DNA from: Salinisphaera hydrothermalis C41B8
Lineage (GTDB): Bacteria > Pseudomonadota > Gammaproteobacteria > Nevskiales > Salinisphaeraceae
Direction: 5' to 3'
Assembly: GCF_000732535.1 (NCBI RefSeq)
Contig: NZ_APNK01000013.1
Coordinates: forward strand, 1 to 64,000
DNA: 64,000 bases
In this document: positions 63,907 through 64,000 of the stretch, in pieces
How the letters are laid out: each line of letters begins with the position of its first letter
Numbering within the stretch: the stretch's first letter is position 1
Translations under genes and position numbers: made by a program
The notes under the pieces: generated by a model
What the model was told of the DNA's origin: nothing
Seen by the model: the letters and a program-made list of their open reading frames with translations, nothing else
Database searches by the model: none

Positions 63907-64000
63907 CTAAGCCATCGCGTTGAGCTTCTCGACCATCATCTGGTTGACTTCCTTGGGATTGGCCTTGCCCTTGGAGGCTTTCATCACCTGGCCGACGAGG
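63907..64000 (-). CDS. gatB: Aspartyl/glutamyl-tRNA amidotransferase subunit B, C-terminal part (cut by window edge)
   Basis: The last 30 codons end LVGQVMKASKGKANPKEVNQ-MMVEKLNAMA, the typical GatB/YqeY C-terminal helix that binds tRNA. GatCAB amidates Glu-tRNAGln or Asp-tRNAAsn. The rest of the gene is outside the window, and the stop is at 63,907-63,909. Confidence 0.9.
   Translation of the reverse strand, partial: LVGQVMKASKGKANPKEVNQMMVEKLNAMA

Overview
The window is chromosomal DNA of a high-GC gammaproteobacterium. The evidence is conserved gene order: zapB-like/zapA/6S RNA/5-formyl-THF cyclo-ligase, proC-yggT-metX-metW, cutA-dsbD, accB-accC-prmA-fis-purH, glnE beside a heptose-biosynthesis gene, and groES-groEL behind a sigma32-like promoter. 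A Salinisphaera-like or related lineage would fit, but that is only a guess from gene content and base composition.

Left region (1-14,760) is a surface-glycan locus. A leftward set of glycosyltransferases (561-6,725) includes a GT29 (sialyltransferase-type) domain and a phytanoyl-CoA-dioxygenase-like enzyme. Divergent from it is a four-gene rightward operon (6,819-10,995): Gfo/Idh/MocA oxidoreductase, sialic-acid-synthase-like protein fused to a SAF and a cupin domain, HAD phosphatase, and a CMP-sialic-acid-synthetase-type cytidylyltransferase. Together they look like a pathway that makes, activates, transfers and perhaps oxidises a nonulosonic-acid-like sugar on the lipopolysaccharide. An intact IS5-family element (11,087-11,949) follows, then a second copy of the capsule-type transferase seen at the left edge, hldD, and a glycosyltransferase relic with a large internal deletion between hldD and glnE.

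Middle region (14,757-52,698) is housekeeping: glnE, groESL, fadI, an SNF-type transporter, hemH, sohB, an HtrA protease, zapA/6S RNA/ygfA, an EVE protein, a heptosyltransferase-like gene, a CDF transporter, ilvA, proC, yggT, metXW, a TerB protein, a Na+/H+ antiporter, an SH3 membrane protein, tatD, a DUF883/YqjE pair, ilvD, a 1-Cys peroxiredoxin, cutA-dsbD, accBC, prmA, fis and purH.

Right region (52,771-63,649) is a carbohydrate-acid catabolic island: SDR, Ldh-family dehydrogenase, UxaA-type dehydratase, a GntR/FadR-family regulator, a complete RbsABC-type ABC importer, an SMP-30 lactonase and a YjbQ protein. Both divergent intergenic regions carry the same 11-base site, which suggests one regulon run by the local GntR protein. 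The window ends in the 3' end of gatB, preceded by an AT-rich inverted repeat. No tRNA, rRNA or CRISPR array was seen.
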